A stretch of DNA of 5,184 bases from SIG578 sp964508295 (lineage in GTDB: Bacteria > Bacillota > Clostridia > Oscillospirales > Ruminococcaceae), in NCBI GenBank assembly GCA_964508295.1, contig CAZDSQ010000083.1:1-5184 (forward strand), written 5' to 3'. The translations under genes and the position numbers were made by a program. The notes beneath the pieces were generated by a model. The model was given only the letters and a program-made list of their open reading frames with translations, was not told the origin of the DNA and made no database searches. Positions 1-5,184 of the stretch are shown one piece after another (position 1 is the first letter of the stretch; each line of letters opens with the position of its first letter).

Positions 1-19
1 CCGAAAGGCGAATTTCATT

Positions 20-51
20 AAAAAAACGACTTGTCGAAACAAGTCGTTTTT
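20..51 (-). terminator. Intrinsic terminator of tRNA-Ser
   Basis: A perfect hairpin pairs 27-34 with 39-46 (8 bp), extended by five A-T pairs (22-26 with 47-51). Read on the minus strand the loop is a stable UUCG tetraloop, and the stem is followed by seven U residues (positions 26 to 20). It begins three bases after the encoded CCA end of the tRNA, so it is the terminator of that tRNA transcript. The A-rich opposite side means it could also stop plus-strand transcription entering from the left. Confidence 0.9.
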
Positions 52-53
52 CT

Positions 54-145
54 TGGCGGAGAGAAAGGGATTCGAACCCTTGAAGCGCTATTAACGCTTA
101 CACGATTTCCAATCGTGCGCCTTAGGCCAGCTCAGCCACCTCTCC
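54..145 (-). tRNA. tRNA-Ser (anticodon GGA)
   Basis: This tRNA reads the serine codons UCC and UCU. On the minus strand the acceptor 5' strand GGAGAGG (145-139) pairs with TCTCTCC just before discriminator G (57), with one G-T wobble, and the 3' CCA is encoded (56-54). The anticodon arm has a perfect 5 bp stem (113-117 with 101-105) around a seven-base loop, with GGA at 110-108. A long variable arm (AAGCG paired with CGCTT, about 83-99) marks a class II tRNA and, with the D-arm GCTGAGC...GGC, fits serine rather than leucine or tyrosine. The T arm has the standard TTCGAAT loop. Length is 92 nt with CCA, normal for the family. It has its own promoter and terminator, so it appears to be transcribed singly. 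Confidence 0.96.
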
Positions 146-168
146 GTTTGTATTTTAGGCGCTCAATT

Positions 169-197
169 ATTATACACAATTTGCCGCTTTATGTCAA
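169..197 (-). promoter_or_regulatory. Sigma-A type promoter of tRNA-Ser
   Basis: On the minus strand a perfect -35 box TTGACA (197-192) and a perfect -10 box TATAAT (174-169) are separated by exactly 17 bases. Transcription would start near 162, about 17 bases before the mature 5' end of the tRNA at 145, leaving a short leader for RNase P removal. A full 12/12 consensus match is typical of stable RNA genes. Confidence 0.9.
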
Positions 198-258
198 TAG
201 CAATCATCAAAAGTTTTTTCTTTTTTAGGTTTTACATTTAAAAGCAAAATATGCCGCC

Positions 259-375
259 TTATATGAGCAGGCAGGCGGTACTGCGGCACACAGCAAAATC
301 CGCTTAATGCTGCTCGGTTCCCCGCCTGACATGGTTCACGGCATGCCGTCGCACAGGGCCAACCCGCTCATATAA
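259..375 (-). ncRNA. ffs: Signal recognition particle RNA, small bacterial type (4.5S/scRNA-like)
   Basis: This RNA would bind Ffh to form the particle that targets nascent membrane and secreted proteins to FtsY and the translocon. The diagnostic helix 8 region is clear on the minus strand: GTCAGG (330-325), stem CGG (324-322), GGAA tetraloop (321-318), stem CCG (317-315), then AGCAG (314-310). The UCAGG/AGCAG internal loop is the conserved Ffh M-domain binding site. Compared with E. coli (UCC-GGAA-GGA), the stem next to the tetraloop is CGG/CCG, a compensatory change that keeps pairing. The ends form a perfect 10 bp closing helix (366-375 with 259-268), giving about 117 nt, close to the approximately 114 nt of the short form that lacks an Alu domain. 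Exact mature ends are uncertain. No strong terminator follows; there is only a weak hairpin and a short T run around 240-256. Confidence 0.93.
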
Positions 376-401
376 AACAGCATATTAAACTTGCAAATAA
401 A

Positions 402-430
402 AGTATACCAAAAATTCAAGAAAATAGCAA
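402..430 (-). promoter_or_regulatory. Probable promoter of the SRP RNA
   Basis: On the minus strand TTGCTA (430-425) and TATACT (407-402) are spaced by 17 bases, matching the sigma-A consensus at 4/6 and 5/6 positions. The predicted start near 395 lies about 20 bases before the closing helix of the SRP RNA, so the primary transcript would carry a short leader to be trimmed. It sits in an AT-rich stretch between two divergent genes. Confidence 0.7.
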
Positions 431-495
431 GAATTATTTTAAAACTTTGTGGTATTTTAAAAAAGACGGCTAAAAAAACGATCCTTGGTTTCTTT

Positions 496-501
496 GGGAG
501 G
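496..501 (+). promoter_or_regulatory. Ribosome binding site of the 168-residue ORF
   Basis: GGGAGG lies five bases upstream of the ATG at 507. This strong Shine-Dalgarno match supports the 507 start and shows that the ORF is a real gene. I saw no convincing plus-strand promoter between 376 and 495. Confidence 0.8.
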
Positions 502-506
502 AAACA

Positions 507-1013
507 ATGCTTGCTATTTTTGCAGGTCGCGGCGCTGATGCGACATTCAGAAAAACAGTTCTTAATATACTCAAAAGCAATACTGAGCTGAGCGAGATCT
601 CCAGCGACCAGATATTTTGCGAAAACAGCGGTTGCGAGCTTACTGCTGTTTTTGAGAAAAACCCAGCTAAGATATATGCTCCCGATGCAGCGGTAGTGCT
701 TTGCCGTGCCTCGAGCCTTGAAAATTTCTCGGGTCAGCGCTACTGCATTCTCAATAGTGCCATCGCAGATGACATTGAAACAGCCAAAAAAAGCGGCGGC
801 GAGGTTATTTCCTGCGGCCTGTCGCTTCGCGACACTGTAACGTTCTCGAGCTTTACAGACGACAGGTGCGTGATCTCGATTCAGCGCCCCATTACCCGCT
901 TTGACGGAAAGACGGTTGAGCCGTTTGAACTGCCTTTATCGGTAGCTGATGGCGACGACAGGTACGGAATTTTATGTGCAAATCTGCTTTTAATACTTGG
1001 CGGGTACATTTAA
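507..1013 (+). CDS. Conserved-looking hypothetical protein, 168 residues
   Basis: I do not recognise the function of this protein. The start is ATG 507 behind a strong GGGAGG site, and the stop is TAA at 1011. The protein shows no signal peptide and no clear membrane segment; the last dozen residues (CANLLLILGGYI) are hydrophobic but end the chain. It begins with a beta-strand-like MLAIFAGRGA followed by a helix, and residues 61-66 (AAVVLC) and 98-104 (GEVISCG) look like further core strands, suggesting an alpha/beta fold. Residues 103-127 (CGLSLRDTVTFSS and the following strand to SIQR), then a K-T-V-E-P segment (135-139), look like the conserved part. Seven cysteines occur (38, 43, 66, 80, 103, 121, 157) but not in a metal-binding spacing I can name. 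The C-terminal half faintly recalls central regions of Mur-ligase-like proteins; this is a weak impression only. It is divergent from the SRP RNA and convergent with the SDR, so it appears to be monocistronic. Confidence 0.85.
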   Translation: MLAIFAGRGADATFRKTVLNILKSNTELSEISSDQIFCENSGCELTAVFEKNPAKIYAPDAAVVLCRASSLENFSGQRYCILNSAIADDIETAKKSGGEVISCGLSLRDTVTFSSFTDDRCVISIQRPITRFDGKTVEPFELPLSVADGDDRYGILCANLLLILGGYI

Positions 1014-1014
1014 C

Positions 1015-1075
1015 CTTTGTCAATCCCTCAGTCTTGCCTTTGGCAAGCCAGCTCCCTTTACACAAGGGAGCCTTA
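1015..1075. repeat. Palindromic two-hairpin intergenic repeat
   Basis: Starting right after the stop of the upstream gene are two adjacent perfect hairpins: 1033-1038 with 1042-1047 (CTTGCC, loop TTT) and 1051-1058 with 1064-1071 (GCTCCCTT, loop TACAC), preceded by AATCCCTCAGT. From memory, this layout (a CCCTCAGT box, a variable hairpin, then GCTCCCTT...AAGGGAGC) is a dispersed intergenic repeat in Ruminococcus, Faecalibacterium and relatives. Only one copy lies in this window, so repetition itself is not shown here. It could act as an RNA processing or terminator element, or be a non-autonomous mobile element; the function is unknown. Confidence 0.65.
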
Positions 1076-1081
1076 TAATGA

Positions 1082-1122
1082 AATCCCTGCGAATACATTT
1101 TTATTCGCAGGGATTATTATTT
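1082..1122 (+). terminator. Terminator-like hairpin between convergent genes
   Basis: A perfect 14 bp stem (1082-1095 with 1102-1115) with loop CATTTT is followed on the plus strand by ATTATTATTT. It lies between the stop of the plus-strand gene (1013) and the stop of the minus-strand SDR (1138). The T run is interrupted on the plus side and poorer on the minus side, but the strong stem could terminate both transcripts, as convergent genes often share one hairpin. Confidence 0.7.
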
Positions 1123-1137
1123 ACTTGGCAATTTAGC

Positions 1138-1746
1138 TTAAATCAAATCCATAACATTTTGTTTTCTTACGATAATATGACTTCCCGAGGGATATTTATG
1201 CAAAATTGCGTTATATACCACCTTGGCAAAATCATCGGGGTCAAGCAGGGTGCTTTGATCCTCATCGGGATACAGGCTTTTTCTCATTTTTGTTTTTGTT
1301 CTGCCTGGAGAAAGGCAGACCGAAAATATACCGTCCTCCGCCCAGCATTTTGTTGCCATAACAACCGCCGCCTTTGTAGCGCAATACTCGCTCCAGGTGG
1401 CGTGGCTCTCAACCGCCGCAGCAGAACCAATATTTATTATTTCAAGCTTAGGATTGTATTTCAGCCCTATCTGAGTGCAGTAAAAGGTTCCCAACAGATT
1501 TATGTCAATGTGCTTTTTGGTGTTCTCAAGGTTGGCCTCTCTTACAGAACAAGGCACAACATATCCCGCATTATTTATTAGTATGTCGGGAACAAAATCT
1601 TTAATTACCCTTTCAATACTGCTTATGTCGGTTACGTCCAATTCACTGCGAGATGTGGCTAGCACTTTATATCCATTACTTTCAAGAAGCGCCTTGGTCG
1701 CCTGTGCTATGCCGCCGCTACCGCCTGTTATTAAAACCTTTTTCAA
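1138..1746 (-). CDS. Short-chain dehydrogenase/reductase (SDR family), NAD(P)-dependent
   Basis: This is a soluble Rossmann-fold oxidoreductase of 202 residues acting on an unidentified alcohol/carbonyl substrate. Visible SDR motifs are the nucleotide loop TGGSGGI (7-13), NNAG (58-61), Asn83 in DINLLG, catalytic Ser108 (IGSAA), Tyr121 and Lys125 (YCATK), and the PG motif (147-148). Arg33 just after the second strand suggests preference for NADP(H). The chain is shorter than the usual 240-250 residues and has a compact C-terminal substrate region. The segment PGRTKTKMR followed by TLL (148-168) recalls small SDRs linked to polyol-phosphate cytidylyltransferases, such as the reductase part of Bcs1, but no such partner is in the window. 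The start is TTG at 1746: an in-frame TAA lies immediately upstream, and an AGGAG site is nine bases away. It is probably its own unit, separated from the upstream PFOR gene by a terminator and a promoter. Confidence 0.93.
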   Translation of the reverse strand: MKKVLITGGSGGIAQATKALLESNGYKVLATSRSELDVTDISSIERVIKDFVPDILINNAGYVVPCSVREANLENTKKHIDINLLGTFYCTQIGLKYNPKLEIINIGSAAAVESHATWSEYCATKAAVVMATKCWAEDGIFSVCLSPGRTKTKMRKSLYPDEDQSTLLDPDDFAKVVYNAILHKYPSGSHIIVRKQNVMDLI

Positions 1747-1755
1747 TTATTTCAT

Positions 1756-1760
1756 CTCCT
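1756..1760 (-). promoter_or_regulatory. Ribosome binding site that fixes the TTG start of the SDR
   Basis: AGGAG on the minus strand sits nine bases before the TTG at 1746. The only nearby ATG (1755-1753) directly abuts the AGGAG with no spacer and is followed two codons later by an in-frame TAA, so it cannot start the protein. The first residues from TTG (M-K-K-V-L-I-T-G-G) match the usual SDR N-terminus. Confidence 0.8.
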
Positions 1761-1781
1761 ATTGCTTTTAGGCTCTTTTAC

Positions 1782-1810
1782 AGTATAACACAATTGGCTA
1801 TTATACGCAA
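1782..1810 (-). promoter_or_regulatory. Probable promoter of the SDR gene
   Basis: On the minus strand TTGCGT (1810-1805) and TATACT (1787-1782) are 17 bases apart; the -10 is a 5/6 match and the -35 a weak 3/6 match. A second TATAAT (1805-1800) overlaps the -35 but lacks a good -35 of its own. The start would fall near 1775, giving a leader of about 29 bases. Its position directly after the PFOR terminator argues for separate transcription of the SDR. Confidence 0.55.
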
Positions 1811-1813
1811 GAC

Positions 1814-1857
1814 AGACAAAAGAAAACTGCGAAAAGCGTTTGCTTTTCGCAGTTTTT
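1814..1857 (-). terminator. Intrinsic terminator of the PFOR gene
   Basis: A perfect 15 bp stem pairs 1823-1837 with 1842-1856 around a four-base loop. Read on the minus strand it is followed by TTTTCTTTTG. It starts about 20 bases after the PFOR stop codon, as expected for the terminator of a highly expressed gene. Confidence 0.88.
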
Positions 1858-1876
1858 GTTAAAGCTTATTTTGTGC

Positions 1877-4800
1877 TTATTCATAGAGCTTAGAGAGTCT
1901 GAGGAGGTGATCGTAACGCTCCTTAGAATTCTCAGCAGCCTTCTCAAAGAGCTCTGCTGCACGCTCAGGATTAGAACGCATAAGCGAGGAGTAACGAGCC
2001 TCGTTCATTATAAACTCCTTATAGTCTGCAGTTGCAGGCTTGCAGTCGATAACAAACGGATTCTTACCCTGCTCCTTAAGGAGAGGATTGAAGCGGAACA
2101 TATGCCAGTAACCGCTCTCAACAGCCTTCTTCATCTCGTTCTGGCAGTTAACCATTCCGCCCTTAATTGAGTGCATCTCACAAGGAGCGTAACCGATGAT
2201 GATTGAAGGACCGGGATATGCCTCTGCCTCCTGGATTGCCTTAAGGGTCTGATTCATATCAGCACCCATAGCGATCTGTGCAACATAGACATAGCCATAG
2301 CTCATAGCGATCTCAGCAAGAGACTTCTTGGAGATAGCCTTACCTGCAGCAGCGAACTGTGCAACCTGACCGATCTGAGAAGCCTTGGAAGCCTGACCGC
2401 CGGTGTTTGAGTAAACCTCGGTATCGAATACCATGATGTTTACGTCGTCGCCGGAAGCGAGAACGTGGTCAACACCTCCGAAGCCAATGTCATAAGCCCA
2501 ACCGTCTCCACCGAAGATCCAAACAGACTTCTTGGAGAGGAATTCCTTCTTATCAAGAACAGCGGGAGCTGTGGGGCATCCGTTAGCAGCAGCCTTTTCG
2601 AGCTCTGCAACGAGTGCTTCAGTTGCCTTTGCGTTCTTAGCACCGTCGTTAAGAGTTGCAAGATACTCATCAGCAGCAGCCTTGAAGCTATCGGAAGCCT
2701 TATCAGAAGCAGCCATTTCCTTAATGTCAGCAACGAGGCCCTCACGAACAGCCTTCTGGCCGAGGTACATACCGTAGCCGTGCTCAGCGTTATCCTCAAA
2801 GAGTGAGTTAGCCCAAGCAGGACCCTGACCCTTCTTATTAACAGTATAGGGAGATGTTGCAGCGGGGCCGCCCCAAATGGACGAACAACCTGTTGCATTA
2901 GAGATATACATTCTATCACCAAAGAGCTGGGTGATAAGACGAGCATAAGCAGTTTCAGCACAACCTGCGCAGGAACCGGAGAATTCGAGGAGAGGCTGCT
3001 TATACTGGCTGCTTACAGCGTTAATATTAGCAGTGGTCTCGGGCTTCTCGGTTACGTTTGCTACGCAGTAGTCAAATACTGCCTGCTCAGCTTCCTGAGA
3101 TTCACGGGAAACCATCTTAAGAGAGTTGGTGGGACATACGCCTACGCAAACTCCGCATCCCATACAATCCATAGGCGAAACAGCCAGGGTGTATGTATAC
3201 TCGGTCTTAACGATGGGCTTGGGAGCCTTCTTCATATTTGCGGGAGCAGCAGCGACCTCATCAGCATCGAGTGCGAAGGGACGGATTGTTGCGTGGGGGC
3301 AAACGAAGGAGCACTTGTTACACTTAGCACAAGTTGTTGCATCCCACTCAGGAACCATAACAGCAACAGCACGCTTCTCGTAAGCAGCAGCGCCGTGCTC
3401 AAAGGTACCGTCAGCGTGATCCATAAATGCGGATACGGGGAGGCTATCACCGTTCATAAGAGCAACGGGCTTCATGATGCCGTCAACCATCTTAACGGTC
3501 TTTTCTCTACCCTCAGAAGCGTTAGCTACAGCATCGTCGGTAGCATTTGCCCAAGCGGCAGGAACGTCGATCTTAACGTAAGCAGTTGCACCGGCGTCAA
3601 TTGCCTTCTCGTTCATCTCAACGATCTCTTTACCCTTCTTCATAAACTTCTGGGCTTTTTCCTTCATATATCCGATTGCTTCCTCAGCGGGAAGAACCTT
3701 GGAAAGCGAGAAGAATGCAGACTGGAGAACGGTGTTGGTGCGCTTACCAAGACCGATCTCTGCAGCAATATCGATAGCATTAACGGTATAAAGCTGAATG
3801 TTGTTGTTAGCGATATAGCGCTTTGCCTCTGCGGGCATGTGCTTATCGAGCTCCTCAGCAGACCACTGGCAGTTAATCAAGAATACACCGCCGGGCTTAA
3901 CATCGTTAACCATCTTGTAACCCTTGATAACGTAGGAGGGGTTGTGGCAGGCAACAAAGTCAGCCTTATTGATGTAGTAGGGGCTCTTGATGGGCTTATC
4001 ACCAAATCTTAAGTGGCTGATGGTGATACCGCCGGTCTTCTTAGAGTCATACTGGAAGTATGCCTGAACATACTTATCGGTGTGGTCGCCGATGATCTTA
4101 ATGGAGTCCTTATTAGCGCCAACAGTACCGTCACCGCCGAGGCCCCAGAATTTACACTCGATGGTACCTGCTGCTGCGGTGTTGGGAGAGGGCTTCTCTT
4201 CGAGAGAAAGACCTGTAACATCGTCAACGATACCGAGGGTGAACTGTGCCTTAGGCTCGTCCTTCTGGAGCTCCTCATATACAGCAAAGATGCTGGAAGG
4301 AGGAGTATCCTTAGAACCGAGGCCGTAACGACCGCCGATGATCTTGAAGCTCTTGCCCATAGTAGCGCAAGCGGTAACAACGTCGAGATAAAGAGGCTCG
4401 CCGAGTGCACCGGGCTCCTTAGTTCTGTCAAGAACAGCAATCTTCTTAGCGGTTGCAGGGATAGCTTCAACAAGCTTTTCTGCAGAGAAAGGACGATAAA
4501 GGCGAACCTTTACAAGACCTACCTTCTCTCCTGCAGCGTTCATATAGTCAATAACCTCTTCTGCAACGTCGCAGATAGAGCCCATTGCTATGATTACACG
4601 CTCTGCATCAGCAGCGCCGTAATAGTTAAAGAGCTTATAATCAGTACCAAGCTTGGCATTGACCTTGTCCATATATTCCTCAACGATTGCGGGAACTGCA
4701 TCGTAATACTTATTGCAAGCCTCACGGTGCTGGAAGAAGATGTCTCCGTTCTCGTGAGAACCGCGCATTACGGGACGCTCGGGGTTGAGGGCGCGCTTTC

Positions 4801-5184
4801 TGAATGCTTCAACAGCATCCATATCAACCATTTCTTTAAGGTCGTCAAAATCCCAGACCTCGATCTTCTGAAGCTCGTGAGAAGTACGGAAACCGTCAAA
4901 GAAGTTCAAGAAAGGAACACGGCTCTTAATAGCTGCAAGGTGAGCTACTGCACCGAGGTCCATAACCTCCTGAGTGTTGGTTTCTGCGAGCATTGCGAAA
5001 CCGGTCTGACGGCAGGCATAAACGTCTGAATGGTCACCGAAGATGTTAAGAGCGTGGCTTGCTACGCAACGAGCCGATACGTGAAATACTGCGGGGAGCA
5101 ATTCACCTGCGATCTTATACATATTCGGAATCATCAACAGAAGTCCCTGAGAAGCTGTATAGGTTGTGGTGAGAGCACCGGCGT
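1877..5184 (-). CDS. nifJ: Pyruvate:ferredoxin (flavodoxin) oxidoreductase, 5' end outside the window
   Basis: This cytoplasmic enzyme oxidises pyruvate with CoA to acetyl-CoA and CO2, reducing ferredoxin, the main pyruvate-breaking step in anaerobic fermentation. The window holds 1101 codons plus TAA; in what follows residue 1 is the codon at 5182-5180. Order: N-terminal pyrimidine-type TPP/substrate domain (GALTTTYTASQGL at 2-14; HVSAR near 34-38), domain II, gamma-type domain (GLGGDGTVGA near 345), EKR-type linker, two 4Fe-4S ferredoxin motifs (Cys618, 621, 624, 628 and Cys673, 676, 679, 683), then the TPP domain. Proximal-cluster ligands are Cys738, 741, 766 and 1001, with the 25-residue 741-766 gap as in Desulfovibrio africanus. 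GDG (892-894) to Asn926 is the TPP-Mg motif. About 100 residues follow Cys1001, so the D. africanus C-terminal extension is absent. Roughly 70 N-terminal residues are missing; the TTG at 5137 and ATG at 5134 are internal. Promoter and RBS are out of view. Confidence 0.98.
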   Translation of the reverse strand, partial: AGALTTTYTASQGLLLMIPNMYKIAGELLPAVFHVSARCVASHALNIFGDHSDVYACRQTGFAMLAETNTQEVMDLGAVAHLAAIKSRVPFLNFFDGFRTSHELQKIEVWDFDDLKEMVDMDAVEAFRKRALNPERPVMRGSHENGDIFFQHREACNKYYDAVPAIVEEYMDKVNAKLGTDYKLFNYYGAADAERVIIAMGSICDVAEEVIDYMNAAGEKVGLVKVRLYRPFSAEKLVEAIPATAKKIAVLDRTKEPGALGEPLYLDVVTACATMGKSFKIIGGRYGLGSKDTPPSSIFAVYEELQKDEPKAQFTLGIVDDVTGLSLEEKPSPNTAAAGTIECKFWGLGGDGTVGANKDSIKIIGDHTDKYVQAYFQYDSKKTGGITISHLRFGDKPIKSPYYINKADFVACHNPSYVIKGYKMVNDVKPGGVFLINCQWSAEELDKHMPAEAKRYIANNNIQLYTVNAIDIAAEIGLGKRTNTVLQSAFFSLSKVLPAEEAIGYMKEKAQKFMKKGKEIVEMNEKAIDAGATAYVKIDVPAAWANATDDAVANASEGREKTVKMVDGIMKPVALMNGDSLPVSAFMDHADGTFEHGAAAYEKRAVAVMVPEWDATTCAKCNKCSFVCPHATIRPFALDADEVAAAPANMKKAPKPIVKTEYTYTLAVSPMDCMGCGVCVGVCPTNSLKMVSRESQEAEQAVFDYCVANVTEKPETTANINAVSSQYKQPLLEFSGSCAGCAETAYARLITQLFGDRMYISNATGCSSIWGGPAATSPYTVNKKGQGPAWANSLFEDNAEHGYGMYLGQKAVREGLVADIKEMAASDKASDSFKAAADEYLATLNDGAKNAKATEALVAELEKAAANGCPTAPAVLDKKEFLSKKSVWIFGGDGWAYDIGFGGVDHVLASGDDVNIMVFDTEVYSNTGGQASKASQIGQVAQFAAAGKAISKKSLAEIAMSYGYVYVAQIAMGADMNQTLKAIQEAEAYPGPSIIIGYAPCEMHSIKGGMVNCQNEMKKAVESGYWHMFRFNPLLKEQGKNPFVIDCKPATADYKEFIMNEARYSSLMRSNPERAAELFEKAAENSKERYDHLLRLSKLYE

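Noticed and set aside
31..228. Plus-strand open frame of 65 codons
   Set aside because: It is the antisense of tRNA-Ser; the apparent peptide with GIRTLE is the well-known translation of a reversed tRNA T arm.
391..591. Plus-strand open frame of 66 codons upstream of the 168-residue gene
   Set aside because: It overlaps the real gene out of frame, lies over the SRP promoter, and has no good ribosome binding site.
892..1098. Minus-strand open frame of 68 codons
   Set aside because: It overlaps the end of the 168-residue gene antisense and is built from the translated repeat; no independent coding sign.
1082..1122. The 14 bp hairpin as part of the palindromic repeat
   Set aside because: It shares only the short AATCCCT string with the repeat, has its own long stem and a T-rich tail, and is better explained as a terminator between convergent genes.
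997..1581. Plus-strand open frame of 194 codons
   Set aside because: It begins inside the 168-residue gene, runs through the palindromic repeat and terminator hairpin, and then lies antisense to the SDR. Its content is explained by those features.
3293..4012. Plus-strand open frame of 239 codons opposite PFOR
   Set aside because: It is another antisense shadow in the same codon-biased gene, with no recognisable motif.
4013..5029. Long plus-strand open frame (338 codons) opposite PFOR
   Set aside because: It is antisense to an unmistakable PFOR with all cofactor motifs. The translation shows no family features; the strong codon bias of PFOR keeps stops out of the opposite strand.
5134..5139. 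TTG/ATG at 5137-5132 as the start of PFOR
   Set aside because: The frame stays open to the window edge and the upstream codons encode the conserved GALTTTYTASQGL stretch, so these are internal codons and the gene is cut by the window.

Overview
The window looks like part of a chromosome from an anaerobic, gut-type Firmicute of class Clostridia, most likely near the Ruminococcus/Oscillospiraceae group. The reasons are a full-type pyruvate:ferredoxin oxidoreductase with highly biased codons, a short SRP RNA with the Clostridia-like CGG-GGAA-CCG apical hairpin, and a palindromic intergenic repeat of a kind I recall from that group. The genus call is an inference; no 16S or ribosomal protein gene is present to test it.

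Layout from left to right. At 20-145 on the minus strand there is a tRNA-Ser(GGA) with its own consensus promoter (169-197) and a strong intrinsic terminator (20-51). At 259-375, also minus, lies the small bacterial signal recognition particle RNA, with its own promoter at 402-430. A 168-residue protein of unknown function is divergent from it (507-1013, plus). A two-hairpin repeat (1015-1075) and a terminator-like hairpin (1082-1122) separate that gene from a convergent short-chain dehydrogenase/reductase (1138-1746, minus), which starts at TTG. A promoter (1782-1810) and then the terminator of the next unit (1814-1857) follow. From 1877 to the right edge the window is filled by the minus-strand gene for pyruvate:ferredoxin oxidoreductase, which runs off the window, with roughly 70 N-terminal residues missing.

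Functionally, the genes do not form one system. The tRNA-Ser and SRP RNA are housekeeping RNA genes whose proximity echoes the tRNA-Ser/scr neighbourhood of Bacillus. PFOR is the central anaerobic enzyme converting pyruvate to acetyl-CoA, CO2 and reduced ferredoxin. The SDR lies downstream of PFOR on the same strand, but a terminator and a new promoter separate them, so it is probably an independent unit. I found no defence system, mobile element with a transposase, CRISPR array or other clearly undescribed system. The items most worth a second look are the intergenic repeat, the unknown 168-residue protein, and the start and possible family link of the small SDR.
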